Below are positions 58,868-64,000 of a DNA stretch of 64,000 nucleotides, one piece after another. The stretch is from Erigeron canadensis (Eukaryota; Streptophyta; Magnoliopsida; Asterales; Asteraceae). The DNA lies in the NCBI RefSeq assembly GCF_010389155.1, contig NC_057762.1, positions 3,149,513 to 3,213,512 on the forward strand, given 5' to 3'. Within the stretch, counting starts at the first letter, position 1, and each line of letters starts with the position of its first letter. Made by a program: the position numbers and the translations under genes. Below the pieces are notes generated by a model. The model was not told where the DNA came from. It did no database searches and saw nothing but the letters and a program-made list of their open reading frames with translations.

Positions 58868-59891
58868 CAAGGTTATATAACTCTCCGAGTCGGCCGAGTA
58901 CTAGAGGTGAGTACGGTTTAGTTTGGATCGTTTTTTTTTTACTAAAAACAAAAACCGAACCGTTATATTTTGGTTTTCGAAAATTAAAACCATTGGGTTT
59001 CGGTTTTGGTTTTTTCGGTTTTGGTCTATTTCAGTTCGGTTTTTCGGTTTTAGTCAGTTTTTAACCACTTGTGGTTTGAGTCAAAATGAGCTTGAAAAGT
59101 TTATAAGTTTATACCCTATGATTACATTATAATTAATTTCATCAAGTTTTCAAAACGATATTAGTAACAATAACATTACAACAAGGACAACAAATCCATA
59201 AAAGTAAGTTGTAGAAACTTCAAACAAGTTTTATATATAACTATTTATATGTTTTATGCGTTATTTAATTATACAATTATTAAAGCAAATCAATTTTGTT
59301 GTGTATTTTTGCTTAAAACATATAGATGATATTATTATATACACCTAAAATTGCAAATATGTTAATAAATTTACTAAAATTTAATAATAAAATGATATAA
59401 ATAAAAAATAAAGTAAAGAATATATATTTTTGGTTCGTTTCAGTTTTTATGGTTCGATTTTCATTGGAAACCAAAACCGAACCATAACTTTCGGTTTTTA
59501 TAAGACCAAAACCAATGGTTTTTTGGTTTTTTTGTTTTGGTTTTTTCGATTTTCGGTTCGGTTTTTGCTTACCCCTATCGAGTACTATAAATAAACTCCT
59601 GACTCCCCACCTTGCTGAGTCGAGTCCGAGTTACGAGTGGTCGAACCTTGATACGAACAAAATAATGATGAAGCGTGAATCTATCAAGTAATCCAACGTT
59701 TAATTTTCAATTTTGAATTATTATGTTTATGTTTCAAACAATTATATTTAAATTTGAAGTTTGAAATATATCTTTAAAGTTCTGTTACATATAATTTGTC
59801 CCTGAGTTGAGTCCGATTCTCCAAAAACTTCTGATTTTCTCCTACGTCGAGTCGAGCCCGAGTCACGAGTTCTTCAACCTTGATGCAAAGT
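58868..59891. mobile_element. Outer hAT-like element (CAAGGTT ends)
   Basis: Left end CAAGGTTATATAACTC, right end GAGTTCTTCAACCTTG. ATGCAAG/ATGCAAA flank it and may be the target duplication. ACTCG/CGAGT-rich subterminal DNA matches the copy-C element at 39.46 kb. An internal right-type end at 59,645-59,655 means two elements could be fused here. Confidence 0.5.
58902..59577. mobile_element. Nested hAT element, 676 bp
   Basis: Ends TAGAGGTGAGTACGG and inverted TAGGGGTAAGCAAAAACC. Flanks CCGAGTAC (58,894-58,901) and TCGAGTAC (59,578-59,585) form an 8-bp duplication with one mismatch. GGTTCGG/AACCGAA-rich ends; AT-rich, non-coding interior. Confidence 0.75.
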
Positions 59892-60590
59892 GGTGATTTT
59901 GGTATAATAAGTGACACTTCTTGGCCATTTTCGTCTAATTACTCTAAAGTTAACATTCTGCTTCCTATTTTCCTATTAGAGATACCATAGGCAAGTGCGG
60001 GGTAAATATGTCTCTTTACATATATATAACTAGAAACTTTACCCCACCGGTTGTCGCTGGGATTTTTTTTTATCCCGCATAATCACATAATATATAGAGA
60101 TCATAAAAATTGATCTCCATACAATAGAGTCTGTTATTTGAAAGAAATATGGTTTTTGAAATGAACAACAAGTTTTGTGAGCAACTTATTAGTTGCTATA
60201 TGATATTGTAGAAATTTCCAAATCGGTGGATGGGTGTTGTTGACGATTAGGGAGACTATTGCCCTTTTTATGCCTGAAACAACACTTTTAACATAGAGTT
60301 AGTGGTTATTGTAGTTAAAAGCTTAAATATAAAGAATATGAGAGTTTTTTGCTAAAGAATCAAATTCAAAAGTTTTATGGTAAAAATATAAAACCTGAAA
60401 AGGTTGTGGTGAAAATAAGAAAGCAAAAAAAAAGTTATCGTGAAAAAATTATGGCAAAAAGTCACTATAATTTGGAAGTTTGTGATCAAAATATAAAATT
60501 AAATGTTTTAGTGGTAAAAATTAAAAAGTTGAAACAATTAACTCAAAAAAGTTACTATAAATAAGGCTACTTAAATTGTTATATATATAA
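59892..60590. other. Gene-less spacer
   Basis: The 60,349-60,564 frame is a simple Lys-rich AT artefact made of approximate repeats (GTGGTGAAAATAAGAAAGC, GTGGTAAAAATTAAAAAG). Nothing else recognised. Confidence 0.4.
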
Positions 60591-61103
60591 CGAGATGGGT
60601 ACCCGCGTAATACGGCGGTGGTGGCAGCAACGGGTGGTGCTATTAATTGGCAGTGGTGGTAACGCTGTGGATATTAATCTAAAAGTATTTGACGTAAATG
60701 ATAGTGTAGTTATTTTATGGTTAAGGGATTTATCTTTTGTAAATAACTTTATGAAGAATATTATAGAGATATTAGGTATAAATATTTAAAATTAATTAAT
60801 AAAGGAGATAGATAGTTTGGATAAATATGGTTGCAAAATATTTTAGGGATATATTGGGTAGATTTGGTATGTGAGTTAGGAATATGTTAAAAATTAAGGT
60901 TATTTTAGGTATTTTAAAGGTAGAGAGTTGAAAATAGGGGATAGATAGTTTGGATAAATATGGTTGCAAAATATTTTAGGGATATATTGGGTAGATTTGG
61001 TATGTGAGTTAGGAATATGTTAAAAATTAAGGTTATTTTAGATATTTTAAAGGTAGAGAGTTGAAAATAGGGGAGAGTAATTTGTTTATTAATATAGTAT
61101 AGA
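60591..61103 (-). mobile_element. Helitron, 513 bp, with internal 133-bp tandem repeat
   Basis: On the minus strand: A|TCTATACTATATTAATAAAC at the 5' end, and CCGCCGTATTACGCGGGTACCCATCTCG|T at the 3' end with a subterminal GC hairpin. The interior holds two nearly identical 133-bp units (60,804-60,936 and 60,937-61,069). The frame at 60,595 crosses the terminus and is not a gene. Confidence 0.75.
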
Positions 61104-61370
61104 TAGATATAGATAAAAGTTAACGTTGAATTTTATTACAGTATTATTTAAGCTAGTATAATAGTAAAATAAAAATTTGATAAATATTTAGGTATTTTAA
61201 GAAAACAAACTGGAATCTCATGTTAGTTTGGCACACTCTAGAAGGTTTGTGCTCCATGTTATCCAATCATATAAACTTTTTATGAGGGTGCATTGTATAT
61301 TATTCGAGTTGATAACGAAGTCTTTACAATAAATTCTATAGTTCTATTGAGTACAATTCAACTTGACCCC

Positions 61371-62634
61371 TTAGGATACAATTTGGCATACTCCATGTTT
61401 TAATCTTTCTTTATACTCGATCATTTCCCTTTGATACCTCTCCTTATCCATCAATCCTTGCTTCTGATAAACCTAATATTATTGCAAATAATTGACCTTA
61501 ATATAAGAAAAGTCAAATGAAAGTTGTACAATATATTAATATACTTATAATCGTTTTTCTCACAATTTTATCTTCGGGAGAAAGGTTGTTCCATGACTCG
61601 CCGATCATCTTTGTGAACTCTCTTTCTCTTTCGGGATATCTTGACTTGAGTTCGGCATGTTTTTTTGCAAAGAAGAAATTGTATCCGCTTCGATTAGTCT
61701 TTGGGCGAGTTGGGTCACCTCTGGATTTCCTCTTTTTTCTCATCGTTGTACTAGTCGGGTCCATATCATATGGAACCATGGCCTTGTGTTGCGCTTGATA
61801 AAGAACTCCATGAAGGATCTCAGAACCGAATTGTATTGTCACTAGATAACCGTATTCAAATTTGGTATGAATTATCCCAGCGGCTTCAAACGATAAACAC
61901 TCTAATAAAAGATTTTGATCAGCATATATAGATGTGGCACTAAAAATTGATACACAATCATTAGAACATTTAATTATTTACCTGTGTAGATAGAAGATTT
62001 GGATGACAAAAAGTAAGTTTGTTCATATTGATATAAGAATTTCAAGTAATGTTTTCTTAGTGCATAAGAAGCACTAGTTGTGGTTGTAGAGAATCCAAAA
62101 ATTGAACCCACCTCCCTCCATTTTTTGTATGCCACGACCTACAAGCATCAAAGGAACAAAAAACTTAAATTTACAATTGAAGTATAAATGGACAATGGTT
62201 GACTCTTTTGCTTACTAGAGAGCAAGTCTACAATTAGGTTGTTATTTTATACCGAGGATGCATTGAAAATTTGAACTATATTAGTATATACTTGACATAA
62301 ATATGAATTGAAATGAACCTTGTCAAAACCACCTCTCTTGGTCACTTCTATGTACACAATATGCAAGTTTAGCTCCTTTCCTCCTATCACAGGAATCCTA
62401 TAATTTCAAAATCAAAACTACACACTAATCAAGTCCTTAAACCATATAAACGTAAAATTATGATATATAAAATAAGAAAAAGAGGATTAATTACATGAGT
62501 TTTGTACCCATGGAGTGATGAAAGCTATGGAGCGTTTTCCAGAAAAGAGAAGAGTCTTTAACTACGTCGTCATGGGAGGCAAGTGCGACTGGATAAGATT
62601 CAGCCTCACTACCAGTTTTACTTGCCAGTGACAT
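61371..62634 (-). CDS. ARID-HMG box protein (HMGB9/10/15-like), 5 exons
   Basis: Plant ARID-HMG proteins are nuclear DNA-binding proteins: the ARID prefers AT-rich DNA and the HMG box bends it. My exons: 62495-62634, 62319-62397, 61982-62138, 61564-61901 and 61371-61472; phases agree and give 816 nt (271 aa). ARID at about 28-120: SSLFWKTLHSFHHSMGTKLM, IPVIGGKELNLHIVYIEVTK, RGGFDK, VVAYKKWREVGSIFGF, ALRKHYLKFLYQYE. A basic patch RKKRKSRGD precedes the HMG box (about 188-262): RPKTNRSGYNFFFAKKHAEL, MIGESWNNLSPEDKI/VYQKQGLMDKERYQ. The exon 4 acceptor at TTATTAG is the one that keeps frame. The protein is shorter than Arabidopsis relatives (over 300 aa), lacking part of the N-terminus and C-tail. 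No lesions seen. Confidence 0.9.
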
Positions 62635-63868
62635 TTTTGAGCCAGCACGACATTAGGGGGTTACTGGAAAATCAAGAGGCCAACAAAAGTAGACAAACAA
62701 ATTGAAGAAATAAGAGACTAGAAAATAAGAGTCATAGAGGTATATTAAGGCTCTTTTTGCAATAAATACAAAAATAAATAAATTTCTTTTATTGTGACTA
62801 TATCGTTTATAACATCAGACTCTTTCTTCCCGACCTATTTGACTCTGTGGCCGCAGTTATAGTTATTGCATTTTCTCTTCTACATTTAGTCTAAAAGTTA
62901 ATAGTAGTAAATTGAAAAAATTGGGTGAGTTGAAGCTAGGTGTGAAGGTGTTGTACTGTTTTTCATAGCGGTTAAAACAATCAAGTTTGGTTAAAATGGT
63001 CAGTTTTTGTATGTTTATAAACGTCTTGGATTGGGTTAACTTTACATATTTTCTAGTGTTATTAAACCGCTGGTCCTTGATTGGGCCGGAATCGGACCGG
63101 TACTTTTTATGAATACCGATTTGACTTAAGTTATTTTCTAGTGAAAACGAGCCGGACCAAATCAGGTGAATCGGATTAAATCGGACCAATTTCATAATGC
63201 GATGTACTAAATATACTTCGAATTCTGCATTACTTAAATAACATGTACTAATTCAGCAAAACTTTATATATTTGTTAGGTTATTAATCCATAAGGTAATT
63301 TATGCAAAGCATTTCTTACATATTACTAGGTAGTAAATTTCATTTTACGATGGCATGTAAATTTCTTAATAACTGTTTACAAATGATAAATGATATATGT
63401 GTTTTATTGTATTGTACAGTACATCCCTGTAAAACATATTTAGTAGTTTATGGTTAAAATTTAATGGTGTACAAATCTTTGATATAGAAAAAAAAAATGC
63501 TATTTGTTCAATTTAATTTATTTATTTTTGTCATGGTCATATTGTTGTTGAAAGATTAGACAGATGATCAATTAAAAGCTAGTATATATCCATTTGTGTT
63601 TCAACTGATGTTATGGGGATCACAAATGAATTTAGTGATCAGGAAATTGTATGAGTTTATCTTCGATTTTTTTTCCCCAAATTTAATTTTGACCTTTTAT
63701 TGGGTGGCTCAAGTTTTTAATGAGATTATTATCATTATCTCCTATGAATATCGGGCCCTAAAACATTACTCATATTCAAGTATGTTGGTAATAATATACG
63801 TATCTAATTAATTTGGTAGATCTAATATATGCTTATATTTTTGGTAATGATATACGGAGTAAGGCTGA
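62635..63868. other. Gene-less right part
   Basis: Promoter side of the ARID-HMG gene, then AT-rich DNA. 63,060-63,190 has GGACCGG/CCGGACC-type motifs reminiscent of hAT subterminal repeats, without defined ends. No coding sequence. Confidence 0.4.
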
Positions 63869-64000
63869 CATAACAAGTTACACGAAACCTGTTAAGGCAT
63901 GAACCTGTTAAGACACGAACCTGTTAAGGCCAAACATGAACACGACTTGTTAACTAATCATGTCATTTTTTTCAAACACGAACACGACAAGAAAATTAAC
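63869..64000. repeat. ACGAACCTGTTAAG short-repeat edge
   Basis: Three approximate copies of ACGAACCTGTTAAG(G/A)C followed by AACACGAC motifs, running out of the window. This is typical of the edge of a non-autonomous hAT-like element; the rest is outside. Confidence 0.45.

Noticed and set aside
61902..61941. Alternative acceptor TTTTTAG for exon 4 of the ARID-HMG gene
   Set aside because: Using it puts exon 4 out of phase with exon 3 and meets a stop; the TTATTAG acceptor at 61,902-61,903 keeps frame.
1..64000. tRNA, rRNA or conserved ncRNA genes
   Set aside because: I looked for the GTTCGA-type T-loop with paired arms and for rRNA blocks and saw none; a dedicated tRNA or Rfam search would be needed to exclude small ones.

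Overview
This is a 64-kb, AT-rich (roughly two-thirds A+T by eye) segment of a flowering-plant nuclear genome. The genes have plant-type introns with GT/AG borders. The families seen are plant ones: LOG-type cytokinin enzyme, ARID-HMG protein, RPN10 and RHC1A-like RING. The repeats are Ty1/copia, LTR, LINE, PIF/Harbinger, hAT, Mutator-like, CACTA and Helitron. The style of the transposon families suggests a eudicot, possibly Asteraceae, but that last step is a guess. Prokaryotic features (operons, CRISPR, RBS) are absent.

Layout. 0.5-3.1 kb: a dead Harbinger ORF1 (Myb/SANT) and a complete non-autonomous Harbinger element carrying an intact 171-codon ORF. 5.1-7.6 kb: an apparently intact seven-exon LOG gene (216 aa, minus strand). 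8.3-10.2 kb: a Harbinger element with a frameshifted transposase. 10.7-18.1, 20.6-26.0 and 37.0-44.0 kb: three diverged copies (A, B, C) of one segment that once carried a RING-H2 E3 ligase gene with a zinc-ribbon N-terminus. Copy A keeps all three exons but has a +1 frameshift, B keeps exons 2-3 only, and C keeps a truncated exon 1 only. Between and inside the copies lie Helitrons, MITEs, hAT and Harbinger elements, a LINE, and a broken CCHC zinc-knuckle gene (31.4 kb).

44-45 kb: a 491-bp tandem duplication whose edge cuts through a Mutator-type MITE. 47.6-49.3 kb: a five-exon gene for a shortened, divergent RPN10-like VWA protein (about 226 aa, no UIM tail). 49.7-56.4 kb: a 5'-truncated Ty1/copia element (minus strand) into which a 1,668-bp solo LTR (TSD GGTTC) and a 1,451-bp Mutator-like element (9-bp TSD) have inserted. 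57.4-58.8 kb: a large inverted duplication of a broken AT-hook-like gene. 58.9-59.9 kb: a hAT element nested in another. 60.6-61.1 kb: a Helitron. 61.4-62.6 kb: an intact five-exon ARID-HMG gene (271 aa, minus strand).

Only three genes look complete (LOG, RPN10-like, ARID-HMG); they are unrelated in function and do not form a pathway. No new multi-gene system is evident. The most interesting points are the reciprocally broken RING copies, the palindromic gene pair, the solo LTR with an eight-copy palindromic motif, the head-to-tail Helitrons ending in CTCG, the divergent RPN10-like gene, and the intact ORF inside a Harbinger element. Exon borders are my own reading from splice signals, phase and family similarity; no alignment program or database was available.
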